From positions 1,012,501 to 1,076,500 of the forward strand of contig NC_066604.1 in assembly GCF_905475345.1 (NCBI RefSeq): 64,000 nt of DNA. Direction: 5' to 3'. The notes beneath the pieces were generated by a model. It saw nothing but the letters and a program-made list of their open reading frames with translations. It was not told the origin of the DNA and did not search any database. A program made the translations under genes and the position numbers. Origin of the DNA: Vespula vulgaris. Taxonomy: Eukaryota; Arthropoda; Insecta; Hymenoptera; Vespidae. How positions within the stretch are numbered: the stretch's first letter is position 1; the number at the start of each line of letters is the position of its first letter. Below are positions 13,592 to 28,996 of the stretch, piece by piece.

Positions 13592-14927
13592 TATAACATA
13601 CACATATACGTACACGTTTAGTATCTCTTTCTATCTCTCTCTCTCTCTCTCTTTTTCTTCCGCTTTCGAGAAATACGCACAAACAGACTCACTATCTCTC
13701 TCTCTCTCTTACACAACATTCATTTTATATCTGTATCTATGTTTCTATCTTGCTCTAACAATTTTGTTTCATAGCTCGAAGGCAAATAAGGAAGACCACC
13801 TTCTCGAAAGAGTTCATTACGTTGATCGTCCTTCTCCCTCTAGACGCTTATAAATAGAAAGTTGAAATGATGTAACGATAAACGAGATTAATTTACGGAT
13901 TTGAACGGAAAACTTAATCTCTCATCATCTTCTCTTCCTTCTACTCATCCTTTTCATTATCATACTCATCCTCATTCTCCTTCCTACTACTATTACTACT
14001 ACTACTACTATTAGTTCCATCTTGATTTTGATGAATTTTCATGGGAGTAGATTTTTTTCTAGCATGTTATATACACCTAGTTACTACCACTACTACCGTT
14101 ATTGCTGTTACTGCTACTTCTTGTTTTATTTATTTTTTTTTTTTTGCTTTCGCAGCGTAACGAAGTTTCGAAATTTTGTCGTCCTTCTTATTTCTATTCG
14201 TTCTATATTTATCAACGTTTAAACGTGACAGATAAAATGGCCGTCGTCGTCGTCGTTGTCGTTCACGTTAAAAGGGTGTCCAAAACCAGGCTTCACTCTT
14301 TTAATTCGATTATATCCTGTTGCCTTTGGCTTTTTAACGAAGAGTGGAAGCGTTATAGAACTTGATTACCTATCTCCTCACTCCACTTACCTGTCCAACC
14401 TCTACCAACGTCGTTCTACTCTACTCCCACCATCTTTCTTCATCCTCAACCCACCCTCACTTCACCTATTCTCAAATCCCTGTGAATGAACAAACCGTGG
14501 ACTCTCGACGTTGTAGATTTTCAGCATGGCGTGGTTTAATTCAACCATTGTTTTTGGTACTCTTAGGATTATAAAAAAAAAAGAAAAAAGAAAGAAAGAA
14601 AAGGTAATACATGACGATGGGATAGAAAGGGTAAGAGCAACCCCATGTGAGTTATTATAATAAATACTGCTGACATAAGCTTGTAGTATCCTTACATGTA
14701 ACTAGAATGTTCCTATAGTATCTATATTTATGTAAACACACAAACATTTAAACACAAACATAGACTTATGTATGTATGTGTGTATGTACATACGTGTGTG
14801 TATAGTACTCATACAGCACGCTATGCACAGACTCCCACGAGGAATCAACACTGCGTTATCCTTTACCATGCTGCTGTTCAATTTACGACCAAGTTAGTGC
14901 ATATAAAGCGAACTGTAGTAAGAGAAG

Positions 14928-14958
<31 letters not shown>

Positions 14959-17900
14959 TATATAGGTAATCACGTATACATAGCAGTGCATATATGCACG
15001 AATGCATCGTAGACTAAGTTCTCCAAGAGTTAATCCAATTCTACGTAGAACGTTCGAACTTTGACAGAAATTTCACTTAGATTTTCTTCTGTACATCTTT
15101 TGTTCTTTTTTTTTTCTTTTTCTCATCTTTTTTTTTATCTTCTTCTTCTTAATCGTTATTAGAAAATTCATTGAACGAGTATAGTTGGAAAAAAAATTTT
15201 TTTTTCTCCTTTTTTATTGTATATATTTATGTATATAAATATAAATTTATAAGAAAATTGTATGTGAAAATTTTATTATTATTTTATTATTATTATTGTT
15301 GTTGTTGTTGTTGTTGTTGTTGTTAATAATTATTATAATAATGATTTAATAATTACTTATTATTTATAACTATCTAATAATTATGAATTATTTAATAATA
15401 ATTAATATTACTATTAAATTATTATTATCAATATGAATCTGATAAAATTGATAAGAATGGAATATCCATATTTTATTATTATTTTATTATTATTCCATCA
15501 AATATAAACAATTTATCATCGTGATAATAAAATCGAATTAAAGAAATCTGAAGAAAAAGAAAAAGAAGAGAAAACAGTTCCCATAGAAAATAATTCTATC
15601 GATAAAACTTGCCTATCTAAGTTTTATCATTATATTACCATCATTGTATAACCATCAATATAAAACCAGTTAATATCGTATATAAAGTCGTAAAAAAATA
15701 AAATGAAATGCAAAAAAATAAAATGAAATTAAAGAGCAAACGAAAGACGAGACAAAAGAAGAAACAAAGAGCGAAAACAAAAACAAGAAGAGGAACAAAA
15801 CCAACAACCAAAAAAGGAAAAGAAAAAAAAAAGAACAAATATAAAAACAAATCAATCGAAACGCGAGAACGAAACGTACGTACATGTGTACGCATACATA
15901 CGTACGTACGTACGTACGTATAAATATACGTACATATGTACGAAAAACGTGTTATTTCTGCGAAAGAGCGAACATGGGAGTGCGCTCGCGCGCTTACTAA
16001 TTGAAGTTAGTAGGATCAACGCGATTAATTAATTCTCGTTCGCATCGTTTCTGCCTAAAGTCATCAACGAAACGACCGCGGCGAAACGTAATTACTAACA
16101 CACCGGTTGAAACATCCCTTAGCCGGTTAGAACGATATAATATTATCGAACGGCATATTCCCATCATACATACATACAAACCTCTAAACCGCCAAGGACA
16201 ATTTCGTGTATAACGTTTGGTAAAGTGATGTTACACCTATACACGAAATTCAATATGTATGTATATGTACGATGCATGCATGTATCATATATATATATAT
16301 ATACGATATAGGCTCGATTCACATAAGTTTGATATCACATTTTAACTGTGATTCTTTTTTTTTTTTTATACATTTTTCACGATAAATTGCAAGAAAAATA
16401 ATAATAAAATTCTAGGATTAATAACTTTTCAAATATTGCGAAGAATATGAATTATTTACAAAAACAAATAGAAAATTTACAAAAGATAAAATATTCAATA
16501 AATTGTTACGTTTATAATATTAATTTATTGCTTTAATATTATATAAATTTTTATTATTAATCAATTTGAATATTCTTGTATTAATAAATTTTTATCTAAT
16601 GTTTTAATATTGTATCAATTTTTATATTATGTAATATTAAATAAATAATATAAATTAATGATATTGATATATATTAGTTTGTATATTACTTATTCGTGAT
16701 ATCTATTAATCGTCGAATTTTTTATATATTTTTTGAGAACTTTTTATGTTATTCTTTGTTAAAATGTTCTTCGGAAATCATTTTTACATTACGGTGCCAA
16801 AATTATGGGAATCTAACCACGATATATATATACATATAGGATATCCAAAAAAGTTTGGGACCAAACTTGTATTACTACGAAGTTAAATAGAAGAAAGTTC
16901 GTATAAACTTATATCCGAAAATGCTTTTATTAAAAAGATATATGCTTTTAAAGATATTTATGATTTATTATGACAGTTATAAGAAATGTATGAAAATTGT
17001 GTTCTCTGCAAGAATGCAGGCTTTCATTCGTTAAATTAACGATCTCTTTGAAACTCTTTGAAATATTTCAACTCTATTGGAAATAATAATAAATGCATTT
17101 TGAATATATTCCCAAAATTTATCTTCCGTAAATGTTAATTGTTATTGAGTATTATAATACGTATAGATGTACGAAAAAATATTTTATAAATAAACGTATC
17201 AATACAAAATGTATAATATTTAATATATAAATAGATATTTTATTTCAATAGAAAATATATTTATATTTAAATATATACATCTTTTAAAAATTAAATATTC
17301 TATTGATAAATATATTAATTCGTATATATTATATATAAATTAAACATTAAATATTTGATATATAAATATATTAATATATCAAATATATAAATATTTATAT
17401 TTCGTGTTTATAATATGAAACAAAAAAAAACAAAGGAAAAATTCGACAATCATTGATTCGAACATTTCTTATAATTGCCATAATAAATCATAAATATCTT
17501 TAAAAGCATATATCTTTTTGATAAAGCATTTTCGAACGTATAAGTTTATTTGAACTTTTTTCATTTATTTAACCTCAGTAATATGTAATATAAATTTGGT
17601 AGCAATCTTTTTGAACACCTGTAATGTAAACTATGCATATTTCGTAAATTCATAAACTTTTATTTTACTCTCGCAAACTTATACCTACAAAAAATAACGA
17701 ATGAAAAAAGAAAACACAATGAATACGTATGTACATATATATACATATATATATGTATACGTGGTGTTAAAAAAAAGAATCTCATTCCACTTTTATATAT
17801 AACAGATAGAACACGTCCTATACAATATTTAATAAAAAAATTATTTGGTAGCTACAAAAAAATATCATCAATTACGAAGCGTTACTGTACTAAAAAAAGA

Positions 17901-18332
17901 TGTCGGCTTATTGTATCAATGAAAAAGAAAAAATAAATGAATAAATAAATAAAAATAAATAAATAAATACACATATATTTCATTAATATCAAATCGACGT
18001 ATTTAAATAGAAAGATTTTCATAGAAGAATATCGAACAATAAATATAAATCGATCAGACATCATTTCGACGAAAATGATAATTATATTCATACGTACATA
18101 CATACATACATATCTATCTCAGAAACGTTTAATCCTACTCATAATAATAATAATAACAACAACAACAACAACAACAACAAAATTTTTAACTTTAATTATG
18201 GCACATCTTATGTACCATACAAATATATTATAATGTTAATTTATTATTCTATTTTTCTTTCATTCTTTCTTTCGAGTAGCCTGTACGTCCTATGTAATAT
18301 GTATTACTTATGAGTCAACTTAACCGAGACCA

Positions 18333-18380
<48 letters not shown>

Positions 18381-19003
18381 TCCTGTTTCTCTCTCGAGAT
18401 TACGAGAAGATCGTTGGTTGGAGGTGAAAGCTCGCGAAGGCTTCTATGTTCTATCACTCCTGTCACGATGATATAAACTTTCCAAGCGAGATATGTAATT
18501 ACACGCTCTCCAAGGAAACGCTCCTTCGCGAGTACATTCACGCACACATACACACATATAAGCACATAGCACCTTTAATTATGTAATTACACTGTGTATC
18601 TTCGTCTAACGACGGTAATACCAAGATCCTCCATCTTTTTCTTTTCAAAGAACTGAGAGAGATAGAAAGATAGAAAGACAGAGAGAGAGAGAGAGAGAGA
18701 TTCAATCTTTTGGAAAAGTTTCCTCGTTCTTCAAGATTCTCAGTTCAATTAAAAACTTTTCGAGAACCGTACTACGAAATAACGTAAACTCCTCTTCGTT
18801 AACGATCTAGATAGATAATAAATCCTAACAGAGAGAATCGTTTTAAACCTTTATCGAAAAGAGAACAGAAGAAGTGGGGATAAGGAGGGGAGGAAGGTAA
18901 AAGTGGGGGAAACAGTTTTACCTTATAATCCATTAAAACCATTGACGTAAAATCGTTCGGATCCAATGATTATTGTTGGTATTATCGCTGGATATCTTTT
19001 CTC

Positions 19004-19042
<39 letters not shown>

Positions 19043-19440
19043 CTCTCTCTCTCTTTATTAAGGTTTTCAATTCAACGAAAAGGGATAAATCCTTTTTTCG
19101 AAGCCCTTACGATAACGTCTTAATGGAAAGATTTCGAGACATTCGTTTTTAATGATCCACTTAGTTAATTGTTTAATAAAATCGTCGAACGAATCGACGA
19201 ATTCATTTACCAGGAGAACTTTCTTCTTTCTTTCTTTCTTTTTTTTTTCTTTTTTTTCAGTCTCTTCATCCCCTCTCTCCGACTGTTACTAACTCAACTC
19301 ACCCTCTCTGCTATTTTGTAGACTTATCAACGCCTAAGGATTCTATCCTCTGATCTACGTTATCTTCATCTCTCCCTACATTCTCATCCCTTCTCTTTTT
19401 TACTTTATCTTTCTTTCTTTCTTTTTTATTTAACACATTT

Positions 19441-19483
<43 letters not shown>

Positions 19484-20063
19484 AAGAGAAGGAGAGAGAG
19501 AGAGATTCTACAGAGCCGTTTCCACTCTCATTCCTTTAGATACCTTCTACCTGCCTCGGGCAACACTCTCGACGATAACCTCAACGTGATTTCGTTTCCC
19601 TCTCTAAACAGCTGACGTTTTCGCGCGAATCTCGACCCTCTTATCTTATCTCCTTATCCGAACTCCTAAATTCTCTTTAAGGTCAAGGAGAGAAAGAAAA
19701 GAAAAGAAAAGAAAAGAAAAAGAACAGAGAACAAAATGAAAGAGGAAAGAACACATCTTGCGAGGTAATAATTTTTGAAAAAGGCTGGTTGGAATTTCGG
19801 GGCTACGAAATTTCGAAATTTTTTCCATCGCTGTTAATTAACCCCTCTCCCTCTTTCACTCTTAACCTATCTACAATCGTACAAAGCAACGTTCTTGAGA
19901 GAAAAAGAGAAACGAGAGGAAAGCAATAGAGAATGGAACTTGTAATAATTCTTTCGAAGTAATAATTTAAAAAATGTTCTCTGTCATCTTTTAACCCTTC
20001 TCGTTCAGACTTACTACATTTCAACCCCAATATCGACGTCTCTCAGTCGAGTGTTAAAGCTAC

Positions 20064-20130
<67 letters not shown>

Positions 20131-20801
20131 GTAACTACTTATTCAGTTTCGAAAACTCAAAGATACTCCGTTGAATCTTGAATTAGATGAACGAATTTCG
20201 ATCCTCTCCGTCCATTCGTCCAACCTTTAACCTTCAACCTTCAACCCAACCTCCGATCGTTTATCTCATCATCTTATTCGAACTACTTCTAAATTCTCTT
20301 TGATTGAGGTCACGAAAAGATGAAAAAAGAAGAAAGAAAGAAAGAACACTCGTTAGAGAACAATAATTTTCGAAAGAAATTCGAAAGAATTTTTGAAAAA
20401 ATTTCGAAATTTTCTGCTACCCTTAAACCTTCATCCTTACGCGTTCTTTTAAACGTTTCATTTAAAATTCATACGTTTACCTTCTGGTTCGATATCGCGA
20501 CGATATAGCGATTAGAGAAGTGTTTCGTTAGTTTTGAGGAAATAAAAATCGAAGATTCTTCGTGGAATTTTGAGTTTGGTATTGGTTCGATCGATTTAGT
20601 AAAGACGTGCGTGAGAAAGAGAGAAAGGAAGAAAGAAATAGATAGATATAAAGAGAAAGAGAAAGAGAGAGAGAGAGAGAGAAATAAAGAATCAAATAAA
20701 TAGATAGATAGATAGATATATAGAGAAAGAAAGAAAGAGAGAGAGAGAGAAAGAGAGAAAGAGGGAGACAGAAATAAAGAAAGAAATAGATAGATAGATA
20801 G

Positions 20802-20836
<35 letters not shown>

Positions 20837-21516
20837 AATAGATAGAAAGAAATAGATAGATAGATAAATAAAGAGAGAGAGAGAGAGAAAGAGAAGAGAC
20901 ATCGTCGTTCTCGTACTAGTCGTCGTCGTCTGTAAGCGATGAAGATTCATGCGAGATTACACGAAATGCGGATTGTTGGAGTCCTTTAATCCCAGCTTTT
21001 AGAGGGACCACGCTTGTTATCCCAGGATCTATGTACGAGCATACAGTATCCGTATAACACCAACGACTATCTCTCTCACTCTCACTCTCTACTCTTTACT
21101 CTTTAGTCTCTCTCTCTCTCTCTTTCTCTATCTCTCTGTCTCTCTCTTTCGTCCATCGAGCTCTCTATGCACTCTATCTAAGCACTCCTCTCCGTACACA
21201 CGTACATATAAACAGATACATGTATGTATGTACACATATACAGATATATGGGTATACACAAAAGTGATACGTGCCTTTGCGGTACTCTCAAAGACCGGAA
21301 AAAGCGTGATTCGCTTAGCGATTCTCCCTCCTGATAACACCCTCTTATCTTTCTTCATTCACAACCATAAACGACATACACGTGCGTGTTATAATACACG
21401 TGCGACCTATCTTCTCTGTATCGAATCGTTTATGTATCGGAAAGTGTATGAATCGTTGGAAATGGAAATCTGAAATAAAAATCGATATGAATTTGAAAAT
21501 TTTTCTATTTCACACA

Positions 21517-21575
<59 letters not shown>

Positions 21576-21890
21576 GACAAAATGAAAGTATGATATGTAT
21601 AAATCCACACACACACACACACACACCATATATACGCATGAATAAGAAGAATGTTTACAAGAGAGAGAGAGAGAGAGAGAGAGAAGAGAGAGAAAAAAGA
21701 AAAATTTGTAAAATCTGTTAACGCGCCTTTAACACTCTACGTAGATATACAACTCCATATATACAAATTTAAAAGAATCCAAACGATTGTCGATTTTGTC
21801 GAGTTTGAAATTCGACGTGTTACGTTCATCGAAATATCGATTTTGATCGGACAGATTGATGTTGTCCTATCTCGAATAGACAGGAAAGGG

Positions 21891-21930
<40 letters not shown>

Positions 21931-23025
21931 CATCATCCTTTACAGCTTGTCCATCGTGGTCCATTAGAACAGAAACTCTTCAAAGAGAGAAAGAGAGAGA
22001 AAGAGAGAGAACGACAGATAAAGAGATAAAGAGATAAAGAGAGAAAGAGAGAGACCAGTATACAAGTGTATACAATATACGTATACACATAACATAAAAC
22101 GAGAGATAGAGAATGAAAGAGTGAGAGAGAAAGAGAGACAGAGTAAGTGAGAGAATGGATACGGTGCGATCGCAAAACCAACGGAAAGAGGTGGGGATAG
22201 CCATAGGTCCGGTGGTTTTCGAAAGTGGGAAAACGGATAAATTGGGAATGGCGTGGTTGGGTAGTGCTGGGTTGAGTTGGGTTGGGTTGGGTTGGGTTGG
22301 GTTGGGCTGGGTTGGGTTCGTTGGTTGGTTGGTTGGTAGTACGGCCTCTCGGCATCGACATTTCGGGATAATCCCAGGGCCACGCAACGGCCCGTGGAAA
22401 CGCTCACGCATCCATGGACGATAGTAAATCGTTCGACTGTGTAAACTATGCAACCGAGCACCAGTCATGTATTTATTAAACATGGCCAGTACCTCTCTCA
22501 CCGACAAACCTTCTACCGGACATCGCTTACACTCATCTCCCTTTTCGTTGCCTGGGGACCATCTCATCCCCTTCTGTTTCTCTTTCTCTCTTCCTCTGTC
22601 TCGCTGTTTCTTTCTCTCTCTTTTGCTTTCTTTGTGTCTGTCTTTCTTTCTTTTTCTTTTCTTTTCTTTTCTTTTTAGTTTTTTGGTATTAAGGTAGTTT
22701 ACCTTCTAATCATTGATATGGATATATTTTTATGTTCTTTTATAGAATCTATCTTTTATGTATATTTATTATATATGAATATAATAAAATTATGTGTATG
22801 AATTTATTTTGATATTATATATGTAAAAATATATAATACTAATATAATATATTTGTATATATTATATTTATATAATAATATAAAATTATATATATATTTT
22901 TTTTTTCTTTATTATAATTTTTATCATAATATATTTTTGTAAATATATAATATATCTCTTTTTATATGCTATCTACAGATCTATCATACATATATAAATG
23001 ATATATATATATGTATAGATGTATA

Positions 23026-23077
<52 letters not shown>

Positions 23078-25779
23078 ATAGAGATTTTTATCTACTCTCA
23101 CGCGATTCTCGAGTTAAATAACACGAATATCTTTGTTGATTAAATGTTTCAACATTTTCGTTTACTCTTCTTCGTTCGATATGTATTTATTTGATTACAT
23201 ATCTATACACACACACACATATATGTGTGTGTATTTATGTGTGCGTACATAGGATATCATTTATCATGTTCATCGCGAGTAAATCGATTTTATCTGATGT
23301 TATACTAATTAGATAGTATATCCTACTCTTTAATGCAAAACGTCAATTAAATTAAATAAAGACGTTTATATTGTATCGCGTTACTAATAACGCGTTCACG
23401 TCATTGTCTCGTTAATTAGCCAGAACCCGTCAGTAATCCGATATAACGTTATATATATATATATCTTCTCGTATCGATCACGATCACATTCACATTCACG
23501 TTCACGGTCACGATCACGATCACTTTGATAAATTATATTTTTCAAAATAATAATGTTAACTCGTAACACGACTCTTATCTTTCTCTAGTCTCCTCCTCTC
23601 ATGAAAAATTTACTTACGCAATATTCATCCCCTTTGCATTATTATTCACGATAATTATTGTTAATTTGTCGTCATTGTTGTTAAGGGACAAACGCAACTA
23701 ACGTTTACGTAAAATCAAAGTACAAAGCTTTATCAAATGCTTTATCACGTAATCTAATGTATTATAGATCGTATTCGTACGCTAACACTAATGATTGTTG
23801 GATGTTCAATTTTCACGATAATTTTCTGTTCGTGAAAGAGAGAAAGAGAGAAAATACACAAGCTTGCTTTGTGCAGGTATATTTGGACAGAGAAAATTTC
23901 TACGGTACATACATAATCGAATTTTATGCCTCGGACAACTTTTTGCATACGTCATTAAGCACCAACGCTAAAACAACGAAAAACAAATGTTAATGACTCG
24001 TACAGATCACTATATCGAACGACTTTTACAATCATTGGATGTGGTTACGACGTACGTAAACGACATGCAAATATATAATTTCGAGAAAAAAATATAGAGC
24101 ACGATTTTAAAAAAAAAAAAGAAAGGATGCAATGTTTCATGAGCTTTTATTATTTTATTCGCTCGAGATGAGTAACAAAAAAAGTGTTTAATTAAAGTAG
24201 ATTCTAAAATCTAAAATCCGTTCGATGAAAATTAGATTCGATTATTTATAAACGTTCGATATGATAACCGAGTTTTCTGACAGTTTATTCAATGTATATA
24301 TTAATGAATTTGCTTAAAACGAGATTATAAAGGTTGTAAAAATATGTTTATTATAGAAATAAGTATAAATTGTTATTATTGTAATAATGAAATATTTATA
24401 CTCATCTCGGTGAATAGAAAATTATAAAATCTTTAAAATATCGAACTTTTTTTTTTTACCATCCTATATAACAAATAGATACATACATATATATATATAT
24501 ATATTTATTTTTCAAAAAAGAAATATATATATAAATTTTATATCGAACTTTTCTTTATTACCAGCCTATATAATGAATAGATATATACATTTATTTTTCA
24601 ATATATATATATGTATATATATAATATTAAAATAAAATATAAAAATAAAATATAAAATCTTAACGAATATCGCGTAACGCGATATCAATGGATCGATAAA
24701 TTCAAATCGAGCTGCAATTAATTGGTGACCGCAAAATCGTCGAAATTCCGTGATATCGAATTTCGTGTCGAGACCTTCCACTCCACTCTACTCCACCCAC
24801 CACTGGAATAAGGTTTCCACCATACATATATATATATACATATGTATGTATGTATGTATGTATGTATGCATGTATGTGTATAATGTGTATAGGAAAATTG
24901 AATATCCAAAAATCCCAATCGGTAAACGTAGATTTAATCATCTTAATTTTTTAATATATCTAATCGACCAATAGCAATGTAAAAGAAATATTTGTCTTTC
25001 CTCAATCACATGATTAAAAATACTTAAACTGACTTTTTTTTTTAGAAGTCGTAATTTCTATCTTTTTTCTATCTTTCTTTTTTCTTTTTCCCAGATCGTA
25101 AAAAAAAAAAAGGATAATTACTATACTCATTTTACGTTGGAAAGGGAGACAGAGGGTTGAGAAAAAGAAAGAAGAAGACAAAAAAAATAGAAATTAGCCT
25201 AAATAGTAGTCTCGTAGAAGACTAATCGATTTTTCAAATCATCCAATTATTAGATTCTTCGGCCGAGCCGGTATTAGAAGAAAAAAGGAAAAAAGAAGAA
25301 AGAAAAACAAAAAGAAAAAAAAGAACAACTCCGTACATTAATTTACTTATTGGCCGACCCTTCGGTTTTCTTCTCTTTTTTCTTTTCTTTTTTCTTTTTT
25401 TCTTTCTTTTTCTCCTTTTTTTTTTATGACGTCAGCAGCAGTAGACGTCGACGTAATATATAAAATTTTCTCGACAATCAACGTATTAAAAAGGAGCAAG
25501 CCTTTTTAAGGGAACGATTTAATTAGCATAAATTTTACATAAAACGGTTAGGACGATAGAAGAAAAATTTTTTTTCCAGTACTCTTAACCAAGGAAAATC
25601 TAGTAGTTGACTATCTTTCTCTTTCTTTCTCTCTGTTTCTCTCTCTTTCTCTAATCGTTCTTTCAACGACGAAAAATACGCTCGGCGAGTGTAATAACAA
25701 TAAAAAGGAGGATATCTTCGCGGTGGAGAGAGAATCGGATTAGCCGTAGTTGGATGCTATGATATTGGGGGAGAGAAAC

Positions 25780-25812
<33 letters not shown>

Positions 25813-26026
25813 AGGAGAGACAACGTGAGAATTATCTTAAAATTTCGGCGTACCGTGCATTTTTCAAGAAGCTCGTTTGGCTCGCTAGTTGAGACTTGAA
25901 ACCGTTAGAGGAGGAGAAAGAGGAGGACTGCTTTCTAATGGCCAGCCTGACAGGGATGCGAGCCATGAAAAATAATCCTGGGCGCATATTAAGGTGGATT
26001 ATGGTTTAAATTCGCGTTTCGTTCGC

Positions 26027-26073
<47 letters not shown>

Positions 26074-26510
26074 TGAAAATAAAAAAAAAAGAAAGAAAGG
26101 AAGAAAGTTTTTCTTTTCTTTAAAATTATTCTATGGTCACCTTTACCGAGATCTAATCTCCATCAAGAGAATTACATGAAATTATAATAATGCCAGAACA
26201 CTCATTTCCTATTATAGTTTCTTTATAACAGTGTAAACGTACGCTCAAATAATTTTCAATTTGATTAGAATAATTTATAACAGTAACTAACGTTAATGGA
26301 CTTTTATAAATCGTATTATATGGTAATATATATTTGTCGCGAGTTATTATTTATCAATTTCAAATTCAATTTTTATATTTAAAATAATTATATATATATA
26401 TATGGAGATAACAAACTTTTATAAGTCGTATTATATACGATATATCTATCGCGATCTATCATTTATCAATCGTTCAATTTTTATATTTAAAAATACATAC
26501 ATACATACAC

Positions 26511-26568
<58 letters not shown>

Positions 26569-27172
26569 CGTTACATGTTTGATATACGTAAATCCTATTG
26601 TTCGATAGTTGGATTAAAGGTTGAAGTTGACAGAGAAGTAACATCGTTCACCCATACAAATACGTATACACACACATGCTCACATACATATACACATATA
26701 CACGTCTAGACAAAGTTCTAAGTGTGGGGCTATCTCTTGGTAGCCTCTTCTTCATCTCTCTTGGCTTCACTTCGTTCTCTGGCTCGTCCAGCGGGAGGCA
26801 AATCACGTACACGGTCCCTCTCTCCCTCTCTCACCCTTTCTCTCTTTCTCTCTCTCTCTCTCTCACTCTTCGTGGGGGAGGGCACACTACTGAATTGAAT
26901 TTCGGACAACACTTACCAGACCGAGTTCATGAATAATGCATTTAGCCGTACTGCGACCGGTGCTGTCGTTCACGGAAAAGTGTTGACCCCTTTGACCAAG
27001 ATGGATGGGACATCCGTTGATTATCAAAGACAAATCTTCTCTCTCTCTTTCTCTCTTTCTTTCATTCTTTCTCTCTTTATCTATCTATCTATCTATCTAT
27101 CTATATATCTATCTATATCTATCTCTTTCTCTTTCTATTTCACTGTCACTTTCTTGCTACCGACTATCCTCT

Positions 27173-27268
<96 letters not shown>

Positions 27269-27362
27269 CTCTTTAAAAGGACGACTCGTAACGTATGCAC
27301 GAGACAGCGGCATTTCAGGGTGGCATGTTCCCCTTGCAACCATTTCTCCGGTAATTTGCCAT

Positions 27363-27418
<56 letters not shown>

Positions 27419-28313
27419 AGAGAAGATGGCTTTGAACATGATTACGATCTCACGGAATAACATGGATTACCTACAGAATAATTTCGTATAAAGATATATA
27501 GATCGAGATTCGAGAACGAAGAAAAAATCGAATAGTTTCTTTGATTATTTTAAGGGTTGATTAATACATTGAAAAATGTGAAAGATCTCGCATGTAAGAT
27601 AAGCTTATCATTAGGTATTATTATATACATATATTATATATATATATATATATATATCTTTGTTTTCTTTTTTCTTCTTTTCTTTCTTTCATTCTTTCAT
27701 GTTGACTCGCGTAATAGTGGAAAACCACGCTATACGAGCTGTGATACATGAGCCGGAATACGGTTACGTTACGTTTCATTGGACGACATTAGGCTAGATT
27801 ACATTACCCCTTCTTGTAATGTCACAACCGAGCGTTAGGGGCTTCCTAAGTTTAATGGCTTATTTTATCATCCTACCTACTTAAACGCTTATCTACCTTT
27901 TCTAAGAACCTGCCGGGCATTTCGCATTTTTATATTGCTCTCTTGTAATGGTCGACACACACACACGCATATAAAGAGAGACACAAAGACTCGACAACAT
28001 ACACGAAGATACATTATAACAAAGCTTCTTTTTTATCGTTTCTATTACTCCAAGCTAAAATGTTCTCATATATACTTGTATGTATGTATGTATATATATA
28101 TTTTTTTTTTGTTATTGTTGTTGTTATTCTCTTTTTCATTGTGACGTAAAGTCGTTGACCATCGTGTTATATTGGCTGGTTATTGCATGGAAGAAAATAT
28201 CTCGATGTTCCTAAAGAGAGCACGATGAGTTTTCCTGGACATCGGACATATTGAGTGACTTTGAACGATTAAGTATCAAAAGAGAAAAAGAAAAAATATA
28301 TATATCTATACAT

Positions 28314-28355
<42 letters not shown>

Positions 28356-28945
28356 AAAAATGAAATTAAAAACGATTAAGTAAACGGGATCGTGTCTGCA
28401 AAAATTATATTAATAAAATTAACGAACGATTAGAGATATTAAATTAATGCGATCGAGTGAACGAGTGAACGAGAGAGAGACAGTGAGATAGAAAAAGAGA
28501 GAGAGAGAGAGAGAGGTAAAAGAGATAAAAAAAAAGAGAGAAAGAAAGATACATAAAAAAAAGGAAAAAGTGTGGGTAGAAGAGAGTACAACTCGAGCAT
28601 AGAAAAAGATGGAGGTTGGTAGAGGTAAAAGAGGGGGAGGTTATTAATGACTACGACTTTGCTTATCTTTTCCACTTCCTGTTTGCGATACATAATGCCG
28701 TGGATCGACTACGTGGTGTGTCGTTCGCACGAGGCGACGTGCGACGTAACGATGCCAGGATGCATCTCGTATCTCGTTCGACCACAAACACATACAGAAA
28801 GAAACAGACACAGACATAGACATAGACATAGACATAAACACAGATGCAGAAAAAGAAAGAAAGCACTGGTACAGCTGGGTGGTATTTACGTGTGTCCTGA
28901 AAATTTATCATCGGAAATGAACGAAGGAGCAACGAAAGAGAGAAA

Positions 28946-28996
<51 letters not shown>

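Noticed and set aside
15708..15923. A 71-residue Lys/Arg/Thr-rich frame
   Set aside because: It is A-rich low-complexity DNA inside the large Ror intron with no homology or splice support.
22268..22317. Possible telomere remnant
   Set aside because: The unit is TTGGG, not TTAGG, and only about eight copies occur inside an intron. It is kept as a simple repeat.
21933..22567. Overlapping minus-strand frames of 142-195 residues rich in Pro, Thr, Gln and Ser
   Set aside because: They are readings of GA and TTGGG arrays in three frames at once. No splice or codon signal supports any one of them.
28950..28995. Poly-A tail of a retroposed gene on the minus strand
   Set aside because: No gene-like sequence lies upstream of the tract on that strand, and no target-site duplication is visible.
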